From NCBI GenBank assembly GCA_964448675.1, contig CAYUZU010000014.1, positions 1 to 64,000 of the forward strand: 64,000 nt of DNA, read 5' to 3'. Position numbers and translations under genes: made by a program. The DNA comes from CAYUZU01 sp964448675. Its GTDB lineage: Bacteria; Planctomycetota; Phycisphaerae; UBA1845; Fen-1342. Below, one piece after another: positions 53,649 through 62,882 of this stretch (position 1 is its first letter; each line of letters starts with the position of its first letter). The notes beneath the pieces are model-generated. The model ran no database searches. It was not told the origin of the DNA and was given only the letters and a program-made list of their open reading frames with translations.

Positions 53649-54662
53649 ATGCTCGTCGTGATGAACGCCAACGCCACGGGAGAACAGATCGAGGGCGTCG
53701 CCGCCAAGATCCGCTACCTGGGATACACGCCGCACGTCATTCCCGGCCAGCATCGGACGGCCATTGGCATCACGGGCAATCGCGGCCCCGAGGGGCGCGA
53801 TGTGCTGCTGCTCATGCCGGGGGTGGAGGATGTGGTCCGGATCACGTCCGGCTACAAACTCGTTTCACGTGAAACGCATCCGGAGCCAAGTGCCTTTCCG
53901 ATCGCGGGCATCGAGATCGGCCGCAACTTCACGCTGATCGCGGGGCCCTGTTCGGTGGAAGATGAGAAGATGATCATCGAGACGGCGGCGTTCATGCGGT
54001 CGCTGGGCGTGCGGCTGATGCGGGCCGGGGCCTACAAGCCGCGGACCAGCCCGTATGCGTTCCAGGGGTTGGGGGCCGCCGGCTTGCGGATCCTGGCGAA
54101 GGCCAAAGAGGAATCCGGTATCGGTATCGTGACCGAAGTACTCGACGTCGAAAACGCCGGCCGCGTGGAAGAGGTCGCCGACATCCTCCAGGTCGGCACG
54201 CGAAACATGCAGAACTATCCCCTGCTGCGGCGCCTGGCGAAAAGCCCGCGGCCGGTGCTGCTGAAACGCGGCATGGCGGCGACCGTCGAGGAATGGCTGC
54301 TCGCCGCGGAGTACCTGGTCAGCGGTGGCAACCGCGCGGTGCTGCTGTGCGAGCGCGGCGTGCGGACCTTCGCCGACCACACGCGCAACACGCTCGACCT
54401 TTCGATCGTGCCGGTCGTCAAGCACTTGTCACACCTGCCGGTGCTCATCGATCCCAGCCACGGCACCGGGCGTGCCGAATACGTCCCGGCCATGTCGCGG
54501 GCGGCGCTGGCGGCGGGCGCCGACGGCCTGCTGGTCGAGGTGCATCCCGACCCGCGCGCCGCGCTCTCGGACGGTCAGCAGTCGCTCGACTTCGACACCT
54601 TCAAGGCACTGCAAGCTTCCCTCAGACCACTGGGGGAGGTATTGGGGATCACATTACAGTAA
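53649..54662 (+). CDS. aroF: 3-deoxy-7-phosphoheptulonate (DAHP) synthase
   Basis: 337 residues from the ATG at 53649 (GAGGAGAAA upstream). It condenses PEP with erythrose-4-phosphate, the first step of aromatic amino acid synthesis. Residues 1-~68 form the ferredoxin-like regulatory domain of the Thermotoga-type enzyme (LVVMNANATGEQIEGVAAKI). The barrel follows with YKLVSRETHPEP, FTLIAGPCSVEDEKMIIETA, RAGAYKPRTSPYAFQGLG, VTEVLDVENA, LLKRGMAATVEEWLLAAEYL and VLIDPSHGTGR. The codons for LVSRET contain a parS-like 16-bp palindrome. The gene is monocistronic between non-coding stretches. Confidence 0.95.
   Translation: MLVVMNANATGEQIEGVAAKIRYLGYTPHVIPGQHRTAIGITGNRGPEGRDVLLLMPGVEDVVRITSGYKLVSRETHPEPSAFPIAGIEIGRNFTLIAGPCSVEDEKMIIETAAFMRSLGVRLMRAGAYKPRTSPYAFQGLGAAGLRILAKAKEESGIGIVTEVLDVENAGRVEEVADILQVGTRNMQNYPLLRRLAKSPRPVLLKRGMAATVEEWLLAAEYLVSGGNRAVLLCERGVRTFADHTRNTLDLSIVPVVKHLSHLPVLIDPSHGTGRAEYVPAMSRAALAAGADGLLVEVHPDPRAALSDGQQSLDFDTFKALQASLRPLGEVLGITLQ
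53861..53876. promoter_or_regulatory. parS: parS-like centromere site inside the DAHP synthase gene
   Basis: CGTTTCACGTGAAACG is a perfect 16-bp palindrome that matches the common bacterial parS sequence TGTTTCACGTGAAACA at 14 of 16 positions, with the inner 14 identical. ParB would bind it for chromosome segregation. The codons (GTT TCA CGT GAA ACG) mostly end in A/T, against the G/C preference of the gene, so coding need alone does not explain it. ParB and ParA are not in the window. Confidence 0.65.
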
Positions 54663-54772
54663 CGTGACATGCCATCGTTCCTGGCCTCATTGGCGACGTG
54701 TTGACATGCGGGTTTGATTCTCGCGAACGACCGTTCATCCCGTCGAGTCGTCCCGATTGTCCCTCTTTCTCC

Positions 54773-54800
54773 TTGGCAGGAAGTCTGCGCGAAGTAGAAT
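54773..54800 (+). promoter_or_regulatory. Sigma-70-type promoter for the collagen-like lipoprotein gene
   Basis: TTGGCA at 54773-54778, a 16-bp spacer and TAGAAT at 54795-54800, about 73 bp before the ATG. A short inverted repeat TTCTAC/GTAGAA surrounds 54837-54859. Confidence 0.6.
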
Positions 54801-54872
54801 GGTGCGCATCGGGCCAAGTTGTTTCGTGACCATCACTTCTACTTCACAGCTACGTAGAAAGGGAGGTGTCCA

Positions 54873-55781
54873 ATGCGCAAGAAACCCCTATGTGTAGTGT
54901 GCAGCGCATCATTGCTGGTGACACTCGTCGTGTTACCGGGCTGCAATCCGGGCAGCGCGCTCGGCCTGCAGGATTGGGGGCGTGATCTGCTGACCCTCGG
55001 CTCCGGCGCGCTGCTGGCGGCGCTGTCGGCGGCCAACGTCCCTGGCGGCCAGGGGGCGCAGGAAGCGCCGGAAACGGGAGCCCAGGGTGAGCAGGGCGCG
55101 CCCGGGCCGGCCGGCGCCCCGGGGGAACAGGGCCCGCCGGGTGAGCAAGGCCCGCAGGGCGAGCCGGGTCCGCAAGGCGAACCGGGCCCGCAAGGTGAAC
55201 CGGGCCCCGAGTTCTTCAGCGTCTTCGTTGATGAGTTCTACCGCAACGAGACCTCGCCAGGTCGTGCCGGCCCCTATGGCAATGCGAACTCGTTTGAGTC
55301 GACGCCGCGGCTCCTGCCGGCGGTCGGCTGGAAGGTCGCGATTCCGAATCGCTACGACGGTGACAACGCCGTGACGATGCGCCTGTTCCTGTACTACGAC
55401 GGGACGGTCGATCCGGACTGCCAGGTATTTCGCATGGCCGCGGTCCGGCTGCAGCCGAACCAGACTGTGGAGACGGTGGACAACATCTGGGTCCAACTCG
55501 ATGTGCCGGGCGGTCTGCCGGCGCAGCCGATGTTGACGGTGGACCTGCCGATCAACACGGCGGGCGGGTTGAACCTGTACACGGCGGACCTGGCAGCGGC
55601 CCACCTGGTGGCGTTCGGCATGGAGTGGTATGACTTCGAGTGCCGCTTCGCCATGGGCCAGTCCTGGCATCTGCTGGGTGTCGAGTTCTTCGAAGGCGAG
55701 TCGGCGACGCTGAGCGGTGCCACCATCCTGGCGGACGAACCTACCGATTGCTTCTGTCCACCGGATGGACCGCTGAACTGA
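54873..55781 (+). CDS. Collagen-like triple-helix-repeat lipoprotein
   Basis: 302 residues; AAGGGAGG precedes the ATG. The lipobox LVVLPGC (Cys24) marks a lipoprotein. Residues 69-113 are 15 uninterrupted Gly-X-Y triplets (GAQGEQGAP then GPQGEPGPQ), which would form a short collagen triple helix and trimerise the protein. The C-terminal ~190 residues are beta-rich (EFFSVFVDEFYRNE, MRLFLYYDGTVDPDC) and may be a trimeric ligand-binding head. Two Cys lie near the end (CFCPPDGP). No phage tail genes are adjacent, so a cell-surface fibre is more likely than a phage fibre. Confidence 0.88.
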   Translation: MRKKPLCVVCSASLLVTLVVLPGCNPGSALGLQDWGRDLLTLGSGALLAALSAANVPGGQGAQEAPETGAQGEQGAPGPAGAPGEQGPPGEQGPQGEPGPQGEPGPQGEPGPEFFSVFVDEFYRNETSPGRAGPYGNANSFESTPRLLPAVGWKVAIPNRYDGDNAVTMRLFLYYDGTVDPDCQVFRMAAVRLQPNQTVETVDNIWVQLDVPGGLPAQPMLTVDLPINTAGGLNLYTADLAAAHLVAFGMEWYDFECRFAMGQSWHLLGVEFFEGESATLSGATILADEPTDCFCPPDGPLN

Positions 55782-55802
55782 CACGCTGGTACGGCCCGGG
55801 TC

Positions 55803-56705
55803 TCAGGATTCGAGCTCGTCGAAAAGACTCGCCGGTGGGCGCCGCCGGACGAATTCGCGCAGTCGCGGAAAGGCGGCAACGAGTTGGTCCGGCGCGTCCA
55901 CCTGCGCTTTGCCAAGCAGCGCCTTGAGCTCGAGGGCGTTGGCGGGGCCTTGGCCGCGATAGTGATTGTTGGCAAAGACGTACACATCGTGTGCCCGCTC
56001 GGCGATGGCATTGAGGCGCCGCACCCAGTCGCGCAGCTCGTCGTCGCTGTAGAGGTAGTTGTAACGTTCGAAGGCGGGGACATGATCGGCGAACCAGTTC
56101 GGGGCGTTGCGGCCGTGGAACCGTACGTAGGCGCTGTCGCCAAACACGTGCATGGTCGGGCCGATGCAGTCGTGCAGCGCCGGCTGGTCGATGTTGCAGT
56201 AGCCGCCAGCGGCGCGGATTGCGTCCAGGCCCTCGTCCGTCGTCCATGAGGCGTGGCGGACTTCGACGAAGCGGTCGAAATCGCGGAACGTGTCGGCCAG
56301 GCGGCGCAGCCAGTCAACGGCCTCGGGCGTGCAACGGTAAGACCAGGGGAACTGGATCAGCAGTGGGCCGAGCACGCCGGCCTCGCGCAAAGGCCGCGCC
56401 CCCTCACGAAACGCATCCACGTCCCGCCGGGGCGGAAAGCTGGAGCGCTCGTGGGTGAAGGTGCGCGTGAGCTTGAGGGCGAAGCGGAAGTCCGCGCCAA
56501 CCAGCGGCGGCCAGGCGGCGGTCATTCGCGCGGACGGGATGCGGTAGAAACTCGTGTTGATTTCTGTCGCGTTGAAGTAACGGGCGATGTGGGTCAGGGG
56601 TTTGAAGCCGCGGGGGCGGGGCTGAGGATAGACGATGCCGTACCAGTCGTCATAGCTCCAGCCGGAGGGACCGATCCAGAAGCGGGTACGGGGGGTGGCG
56701 GCCAT
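55803..56705 (-). CDS. DUF72 domain protein
   Basis: 300 residues. The opening WIGPSGWSYDDWYGIVYPQ is the DUF72 (YecE-like) signature, followed by RYFNATEINTSFYRIPS, FRFALKLTRTFTHE, VLGPLLIQFPWSY, VEVRHASWTTDEG, YVRFHGRN and VYVFANNHYRGQGPANALEL. The family folds as a TIM barrel; its biochemical function is unknown. It is convergent with the collagen-like gene and divergent from the coiled-coil membrane protein. Confidence 0.92.
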   Translation of the reverse strand: MAATPRTRFWIGPSGWSYDDWYGIVYPQPRPRGFKPLTHIARYFNATEINTSFYRIPSARMTAAWPPLVGADFRFALKLTRTFTHERSSFPPRRDVDAFREGARPLREAGVLGPLLIQFPWSYRCTPEAVDWLRRLADTFRDFDRFVEVRHASWTTDEGLDAIRAAGGYCNIDQPALHDCIGPTMHVFGDSAYVRFHGRNAPNWFADHVPAFERYNYLYSDDELRDWVRRLNAIAERAHDVYVFANNHYRGQGPANALELKALLGKAQVDAPDQLVAAFPRLREFVRRRPPASLFDELES

Positions 56706-56836
56706 GCGCCCGGTTTAGTCGAGGCCGGGCGCGGGCTCAAGAAGATTCGGCAGGCGGCGGCCGAAATGAATTGAGGGGGGCCGCGGCCCGACCTATGATA
56801 ACAGGGAACTGTGAATTCCATCGCAGGAGGTGTGTC

Positions 56837-58621
56837 ATGACGTTTCTCGAACGCCAGATCCTGCTCGCCCGGCGCCGGCTGGGGACCAACCTGCTGTTGC
56901 ACTGGCTGAGCATCACCGTGCTGGCGGCGGCGGCGGCGTGGGGACTGACCATCATCGTGGCACGCCTGTTCGACCTGGCGGTGCCGGTGTGGCACGTAGG
57001 CTGGGCGGCGGCCGCGGCGGCCGTGGTCGGCGCGTTCGCGGCAACCTACCTGAGCCGGCCGACCGCGCTGCAGGCGGCGGTGGCGCTCGACGGGGCGGCG
57101 GGGCTGAAAGAGCGGCTCAGTTCGGCGCTCGTGATGTATCGCAGCACTGATCCCTTCGCCCAGGCGGCGGTGCGCGACGCGGAGAAGACGGCCGGGCACA
57201 TTCACGTGCCCACGCACATCCGCCACGCGGCGCCGCAGTTGTGGCCGTGGTCGGCGGCGACGGTTTGTGCGGCGTTGCTGGTCGCGTGGCTGATGCCGAC
57301 GGTGGGCCTGTTCGCGGCGGAGCCGGAGGACGACACGCGGCAGCTGCAGTCGCAGGCGCGGCAGGAACGGGCCGCGATCCAGGCGGAGTTCGAGCAGCGC
57401 GCGGCGCGGATGAAGGAACTCGCGCAGCAGAACGAGAACCTGAAGGACCTGGCCGAGGACCTGATGGCGCCGCTGGAGATGCCGGAGGGGCCGTCGCTCA
57501 AGCCGGAGGATGTGCGTGAGCAGGCGGTGCAGCGGCTGGACAACGTGAAGGACAAGCTCAAGCGCGAGCTGGAAGCGACGGAGCAGAGCGGGCTGCGCGA
57601 CCTGCAGCGGATGTTCAAGAAGCTGGACGAACCGGGCAACCAGGAAGCGAACGACAAGTTGAGCAAGGCGCTGGCGGACGGGGACTTCAAGGCCGCCAAG
57701 GACGCGCTGGAGCAGATGGCGCGCGACATAGAAGAAGCTGCCAAGAATGCCAACGACCCCGAAGCGCAGCGCAAGCTGGCGGAGATGCAGCAGAAGCTGC
57801 AGCGGCTGGCGGACCAGGTGGCGAAGCTGAGTGATACGCTCCGCATTCAGAAGGAGCTCGAGAACAAGGCCGGCATGAGCGAGGAGGAGGCCAAGAAGCT
57901 GCTCGACAAGCTGGCCAACATGGATCCGAAGCAACTCGAGAAGGAACTGCAGAAACAGCTCGGCGACAAGGGGATGACCAAGCAGCAGATTCAGCAGCTC
58001 GCCAAGAAGCTGCAGCAGAATCAGAAGGCGCAGAAGCAGTGCAAGAACCTGGCCAACGCGCTGGCCAAGGCGGCCCAGGCCTGCCAGCAGTGCCAGAGTC
58101 CCGGCAGCCAGGGGCAGGGCGCGGCGCAGGCGTCCAACGCGCTGTCCGATGCAGCGTCACAGCTGTCCGAGCTGGAGATGGCCGAGATGATGATGAACGA
58201 GTTGCAGGCGCAGATGTCACAGCTCGAGCAGACCCGGCAGGACGTGTGCGAAGGCGGTATGTGCCAGGGCGAGCGGCCCGGCCCGGGGCAGGGCCAGGAC
58301 AAGCCGGGCATGCAGGGGCCGAACTACGGCCGCGGCTTCGGCGAGCGGTTCGGCAAGGAGCGCACGGCCCACGACATGAAGGCGGAGAAGGCGAAGACGC
58401 GCTACGAAACGGGGACGGTCATCGGGCGGATGCTGGTCGAGGGGCCGCAGATTCGCGGCGATGCATCGGCCGAAGAGATCGCGGCGGCGATGGCCGAGGT
58501 GCGCGAGATGCTGGACAACGTCGAGCGTGAGGACGTGCCACGGCAATATCACAAGGCGCTGCGGGAGTACTTCGAGCGGTTGGCGGGGCTGATGCGGGAG
58601 CGGCAGGCGGCGGGAGATTAG
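56837..58621 (+). CDS. Membrane protein with long coiled coil
   Basis: 594 residues from the ATG at 56837 with GCAGGAGG 5 nt upstream. Three hydrophobic segments lie in the first ~165 residues (LLLHWLSITVLAAAAAWGL, HVGWAAAAAAVVGAFAATYL, WSAATVCAALLVAWLMPTVG). A domain between helices carries LDGAAGLKERLSSALVMYRS. From about residue 175 the protein is a long Lys/Gln/Glu-rich coiled coil, then Gly/Gln-rich linkers and a short helical C-terminus (EREDVPRQYHKALREYFERL). It is probably a large envelope or cytoplasmic scaffold. I recall similar proteins in Planctomycetes but no assigned function. Confidence 0.8.
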   Translation: MTFLERQILLARRRLGTNLLLHWLSITVLAAAAAWGLTIIVARLFDLAVPVWHVGWAAAAAAVVGAFAATYLSRPTALQAAVALDGAAGLKERLSSALVMYRSTDPFAQAAVRDAEKTAGHIHVPTHIRHAAPQLWPWSAATVCAALLVAWLMPTVGLFAAEPEDDTRQLQSQARQERAAIQAEFEQRAARMKELAQQNENLKDLAEDLMAPLEMPEGPSLKPEDVREQAVQRLDNVKDKLKRELEATEQSGLRDLQRMFKKLDEPGNQEANDKLSKALADGDFKAAKDALEQMARDIEEAAKNANDPEAQRKLAEMQQKLQRLADQVAKLSDTLRIQKELENKAGMSEEEAKKLLDKLANMDPKQLEKELQKQLGDKGMTKQQIQQLAKKLQQNQKAQKQCKNLANALAKAAQACQQCQSPGSQGQGAAQASNALSDAASQLSELEMAEMMMNELQAQMSQLEQTRQDVCEGGMCQGERPGPGQGQDKPGMQGPNYGRGFGERFGKERTAHDMKAEKAKTRYETGTVIGRMLVEGPQIRGDASAEEIAAAMAEVREMLDNVEREDVPRQYHKALREYFERLAGLMRERQAAGD

Positions 58622-58654
58622 TCGTTCGGCGGGTGGCCCCGCGCTATGCACGGC

Positions 58655-61600
58655 TCACAGCGCCGCGGCGCCGCGTGTGCTGGTGGCGACGGCGCCGCGG
58701 TGGCCGCAGCAGAGTACGCCGGCGACGCCGTCGATTGCTTCGATGTTGGCCAGCAGGGCGGCGTCGGGCTCGATCGTGCCGGGGTCGCGCACTTTGACGG
58801 TCGCGGCCCAACCCTCCTCGGACTGTACCTCGAGATACAGCGGACAATTGCCGCGGTGCTGGCGACAGATGTCGCGCAGCGCCGCCAGGTCCACCGGCGT
58901 CGGCGTGCCGTTGCGCAGCCGAATCACCACCTCGCGAGAATAAAGCCGCCGCGCCAGTTCGTGCGGGACGACCTTCTCGGCGCGGATCGCCGGCTGCTCC
59001 TTGCGGCGGTCGACAGCGCCTTCGACAAAGACGATGGCGTCGGGCTTCAGCGCGGGCAGCGCCTCTTCCTGCTGGTCGGGAAAGACGATGACCTCGGTCG
59101 AGCCGGCGAAGTCCTCGAGCATGGCAATCGCGAGGCGTTTGCCGGCGGAGCGGCCGTTGCGGATCATCACGCGCCGCAGATTCGTAACCAGCCCGCCGAT
59201 GAGAACCTGGTGGCCATCGGGCAGGCGGCCGAGCTCGGACGTGTCGCAGTTGCTGAACTTCTGCACCAGGTCCTTGTACTCGGTAAGCGGGTGCTTGGTG
59301 ATGTAGAAGCCCAGCGTGGCCTTCTCGTACGCCAGCATTTCGGCGTCGGTCCACTCTTCTGTGCCGAGGTGCGGCGTGGGCTGGTCGCCGGCGAGCTGGT
59401 CGAACATGCTGAGCTGGCCGGCCTTCTTGTCGCGCTGGGTGGCCTGACCGAGTTCGATGGCCTTCTCGACGGCGTTCATCAGCGCCTTGCGCATCGCACC
59501 GGTGCAATCGAACGCACCGGCCTTGATGAGAGCCTCGATGACGCCCTTGTTGACCAAGCCGAGGTCCACGCGCTCACAGAAATCGAAGATGTCGCGAAAC
59601 GGGCCGCCCTGATCGCGGGCGTGGATGATCGCCTCGACCGCGCGGTGCCCCACCCCGCTGATCGCCGCCAATCCGAAGCAGATCTCGCCGCGGAGTTTCG
59701 CACCTGTCTGATAGACAGGCGTGAAGGCGTCCTCGCTCTCGTTGATGTTGGGCGGATTGATGGGGATGCCGATGGAACCGTCGCGCTGCCGCAGCCGGCG
59801 ACACTCGTCGAAGTAATCGGCAACCTTGTCGGTGTTGCCGCTCTCGAAGGTCAGCACGGCGGCCATGAACTCCAGCGGATAGTGCGTCTTGAGGTACGCG
59901 GTCTGGAACGCGACGACGGCATAGCCGGTGGAGTGGGCCTTGTTGAAGGCGTAGCCGCCGAACTTGAGGATGTCCTGGAAGACCTGCTCGGCCTTCTCGC
60001 GCGAGACGCCGTTGGCTTCGGCGCCGCTGAGGAAAGGCTCGTGCTCGGCCTCGATCATGGCCTCCTTCTTCTTGGAGATGGCCTTGGCGAGGCGGAACGC
60101 GCGGCGTAGCGGAATATCACCGACGCGATTGACGATGCGCGAGACCTGTTCCTGGTACACCATGATGCCGTGGGTTTCGCGCAGGACGTCGGTCATGGCG
60201 GGATGGGCGGTGTTCCAGGTCTTGTGGCCGTGCTTGCGGCCGACGTACTCGTCGATGTACTCCATTGGGCCGGGGCGGAAGAGCGCATTGGCGGCGATGA
60301 GGTCCTCGATGCGGTTGGGGCGCATCTTCATCAGCACGTCGCGCATGCCGCCGGATTCAAACTGGAACACCCCCTTGGTCTCGCCGCGGGCGAGCGTCTC
60401 GTAGACCTGCTGGTCGGTGAGGTCGAGGCGGTCGAGGTCGATCGTGACGCCGTGGTGCTTCTCGACGAGTTCGCAGGCGCGCTGGATCTGTGACAGCGTG
60501 CGCAGGCCCAGGAAGTCCATCTTCAGCAAGCCGATCTTCTCGACCGTCGGTCCCTCGAACTGGGTCGTGATGTCTTTGGAATCGGCCGGCTTGTGCAGTG
60601 GGACGAGCGTATCGAGCGGTACGTCGGCGATCACGACGCCCGCCGCATGCACCGAAGCATGGCGCGCCAGGCCTTCGATCCGCCGGCCGATGTCGATGAC
60701 CTTGTGAATCGTCTTGTCCTGGTCGTAGAGGCGCTTCAGCTCGGGCTCGGCCTTCAGCGCCTTGTCGATGGTCATCTTGAGCTCTTCGGGCACGAGCTTC
60801 GCGACGCGATCCGCTTCGTCGAGGGGGACGTTGAGCGCGCGGCAGATATCGCGTATCGCCGCTCGGGCCTTGAGCCGGCCGAAGGTGATGATCTGCGCAA
60901 CGTGGCCGTACTTCTCGCGGACGTAGTTGATCACGTCCTGGCGGCGGTCCTGGCAGATGTCGATGTCGATGTCGGGCATCTCGTCACGCTCGGGATCCAT
61001 GAAGCGCTCGAAATAGAGCCCGTAGTGCAGCGGGTCGACCTTGCTGATGCCCAGGCAGTAGCCGACGACCGTGCTGCACCCGCTGCCGCGCGCAACCGAC
61101 AGGATGTTGTTTTGCCGGGCGTAGTTGACAAAGTCCCAGACGATCAGGAAATAGCCGCTGAAGCCCTTGCCCTTGATGACGTCGAGCTCGTAGTCAATGC
61201 GCTCACGGAGCTCGTCGCCGATCTCGCCGTAACGCTCCCGCGCGCCGTCGTACACCAGTTCGCGAAGGTAGTCGTCGGCCGACTTGCCGGGTGGCGTATC
61301 AAATACGGGGGCATAACGCTTGGTGAAGTCGAACTCGAGATCACACATCTCGGCGATGCGCACGGTGTTCTCGAGGGCCTCGGGATACTCCGGCAGGGCC
61401 GCGGCCATTTCCTCGGCCGACTTGAGGTAGAACTGGTCGGTCTCGAACTTGAACCGGTTCTCCTCATCCACGCGTGACCGTGTGGAAATGCAGCACAACA
61501 CGTCGTGGGCCTCGACGTCATCGTGCGTGAGATAGTGCACGTCGTTGGTGGCGATCGTCCCCACGCCGAGGCGATTGGCGATCGCGGCCAGTTCCGGATT

Positions 61601-62182
61601 GGTGTCGTGCTGCTCCTGCAGGCCGTGATTCTGGAGCTCGATGAAGAAACGGTCGGGGCCGAAGATGTCGAGATAGAGTTCGGCGATCTCCCGGGCCGTC
61701 TTCGCATCATGACGCAGCAGGGCCTGCGGCACCTCACCGCCCAGGCAGGTGCTGGTGCAGATCAGCCCCTCGGCGTGCTCGCGCAGCACTTCCTTGTCGA
61801 TTCTCGGCTTGTAGTAGAACCCCTCGGTGTAGCCGATGCTGGTGAGCTTCATCAGATTGCGGTAGCCCGCCAGGTTCTGCGCGAGCAACAGCAGGTGATA
61901 GCTGGCCTCGCCCAGGCCGCGGGCCTCGCGCGAGCGGCGGTCGCCGGGGGCCATGTACACTTCGCAGCCGATGATGGGCTTGATGCCGGCGGCGGTGGCG
62001 GCGGTGTAGAAATCGATGGCGCCGAAGAGGTTGCCGTGATCGGTCACGGCCACCGCCGGCATCTGGAGTTCCTTGCAGCGGGCGACGAGATCCTTGATCC
62101 GGCAGGCGCCGTCGAGGAGCGAGTATTCGCTGTGCAGATGCAGGTGTACGAAGCTCGGTGCGCGGGCGATGGTCTGCGTCAT
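58655..62182 (-). CDS. dnaE: DNA polymerase III alpha subunit
   Basis: 1175 residues from the ATG at 62182, with GGAGGGAA 9 nt upstream; an ATG at 62212 is less well placed. This is the replicative polymerase catalytic subunit of the DnaE type. An N-terminal PHP domain (FVHLHLHSEYSLLDGACRI) is followed by the polymerase core with VARGSGCSTVVGYCLGISKV and the catalytic PDIDIDICQDRR. FQFESGGMRDVLMKMRPNRI and GPMEYIDEYVGRKHG follow, then a helix-hairpin-helix and an OB-fold tRNA-anti-like region (QVLIGGLVTNLRRVMIRNGR). Length and order are normal for DnaE1-like enzymes. It converges with the coiled-coil membrane protein. Confidence 0.97.
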   Translation of the reverse strand: MTQTIARAPSFVHLHLHSEYSLLDGACRIKDLVARCKELQMPAVAVTDHGNLFGAIDFYTAATAAGIKPIIGCEVYMAPGDRRSREARGLGEASYHLLLLAQNLAGYRNLMKLTSIGYTEGFYYKPRIDKEVLREHAEGLICTSTCLGGEVPQALLRHDAKTAREIAELYLDIFGPDRFFIELQNHGLQEQHDTNPELAAIANRLGVGTIATNDVHYLTHDDVEAHDVLCCISTRSRVDEENRFKFETDQFYLKSAEEMAAALPEYPEALENTVRIAEMCDLEFDFTKRYAPVFDTPPGKSADDYLRELVYDGARERYGEIGDELRERIDYELDVIKGKGFSGYFLIVWDFVNYARQNNILSVARGSGCSTVVGYCLGISKVDPLHYGLYFERFMDPERDEMPDIDIDICQDRRQDVINYVREKYGHVAQIITFGRLKARAAIRDICRALNVPLDEADRVAKLVPEELKMTIDKALKAEPELKRLYDQDKTIHKVIDIGRRIEGLARHASVHAAGVVIADVPLDTLVPLHKPADSKDITTQFEGPTVEKIGLLKMDFLGLRTLSQIQRACELVEKHHGVTIDLDRLDLTDQQVYETLARGETKGVFQFESGGMRDVLMKMRPNRIEDLIAANALFRPGPMEYIDEYVGRKHGHKTWNTAHPAMTDVLRETHGIMVYQEQVSRIVNRVGDIPLRRAFRLAKAISKKKEAMIEAEHEPFLSGAEANGVSREKAEQVFQDILKFGGYAFNKAHSTGYAVVAFQTAYLKTHYPLEFMAAVLTFESGNTDKVADYFDECRRLRQRDGSIGIPINPPNINESEDAFTPVYQTGAKLRGEICFGLAAISGVGHRAVEAIIHARDQGGPFRDIFDFCERVDLGLVNKGVIEALIKAGAFDCTGAMRKALMNAVEKAIELGQATQRDKKAGQLSMFDQLAGDQPTPHLGTEEWTDAEMLAYEKATLGFYITKHPLTEYKDLVQKFSNCDTSELGRLPDGHQVLIGGLVTNLRRVMIRNGRSAGKRLAIAMLEDFAGSTEVIVFPDQQEEALPALKPDAIVFVEGAVDRRKEQPAIRAEKVVPHELARRLYSREVVIRLRNGTPTPVDLAALRDICRQHRGNCPLYLEVQSEEGWAATVKVRDPGTIEPDAALLANIEAIDGVAGVLCCGHRGAVATSTRGAAAL

Positions 62183-62283
62183 CTTTGCGGTTCCCTCCGC
62201 TCGAAAACTCACGCTGTGCGGATGCTACGGCAGCGGCCGCCCGGCTGCAATCGGGCGGGCACACCGTGCGCGTGGCGCAAGAC

Positions 62284-62324
62284 CAAAAAGAAACGGCCCG
62301 CAGCGCCGATTGCGCCGCAGGCCG
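62284..62324 (-). terminator. Rho-independent terminator of the PEP-CTERM gene at 62349
   Basis: On the minus strand, CGGCCTGCGGCGC (62324-62312) pairs with GCGCTGCGGGCCG (62306-62294) with two wobble pairs, followed by TTTCTTTTTG. Confidence 0.8.
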
Positions 62325-62348
62325 TGGTGAGGTCAGTTGGGCGTGCCG

Positions 62349-62882
62349 CTAGCGGCGGCGGAGGAACAGGAAGCCGAGGCTGACCAGGGCCAGCGCTGCG
62401 GGCTCCGGCACCGGCGTCGGGTAGAAGGCGACGCCGAAGAAAGACAACTCGTCGGGGTTGACGTTGTAGACGCTGAAAGTGGCCGTCTCGCCCTGACCGA
62501 CAGGGTCGCTATAGAAGAACAGGTCGATGGTCGCACCGATGGCGTCGTTGTCGACGGCCCACGTGAGCGGGCTCTGGCTGCTGGTCGGCTCATTCGGGGG
62601 CTCGACGACCCAGTCGACGTTGGAGATATCCTGCGTGCCGTTGGGGTCGAAGATCTCGAAATGGAAATCGCCCCAGGGCTCGGTCCCGGTGTTGGTGACC
62701 TCGACGTTCACCCAGCCGGCCCACGGAGCGTCATCTTCGTGAACGAATTCGACGACGATCCCGTCGCCCGCGCCGGCCATGGAGCCAGTCCACGAGAAGT
62801 CGTGCGCCCAGACTGGAACCGCACACGTTGCCGCGATAATGATCGTCGCAAGATACGTTCCCCGGCGTGCTTTCAAGCTCAT
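62349..62882 (-). CDS. PEP-CTERM sorting-domain protein (small)
   Basis: 177 residues; AAGGAG is upstream of the ATG. A signal peptide (TYLATIIIAATCAVPVWA) is followed by a single beta-sandwich-like domain (IVVEFVHEDDAPWAGWVNVE, WGDFHFEIFDPNGTQDI, IDLFFYSDPVGQGETATF). The C-terminus TPVPEPAALALVSLGFLFLRRR has the VPEP motif, helix and Arg tail of exosortase substrates. It lies head-to-tail with dnaE, which starts about 170 bp further along the minus strand; the terminator between them makes them separate units. Function unknown. Confidence 0.9.
   Translation of the reverse strand: MSLKARRGTYLATIIIAATCAVPVWAHDFSWTGSMAGAGDGIVVEFVHEDDAPWAGWVNVEVTNTGTEPWGDFHFEIFDPNGTQDISNVDWVVEPPNEPTSSQSPLTWAVDNDAIGATIDLFFYSDPVGQGETATFSVYNVNPDELSFFGVAFYPTPVPEPAALALVSLGFLFLRRR

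Noticed and set aside
55077..55206. Phage tail fibre interpretation of the Gly-X-Y repeats
   Set aside because: No phage structural, integrase or lysis gene is nearby, and the protein has a lipoprotein signal.
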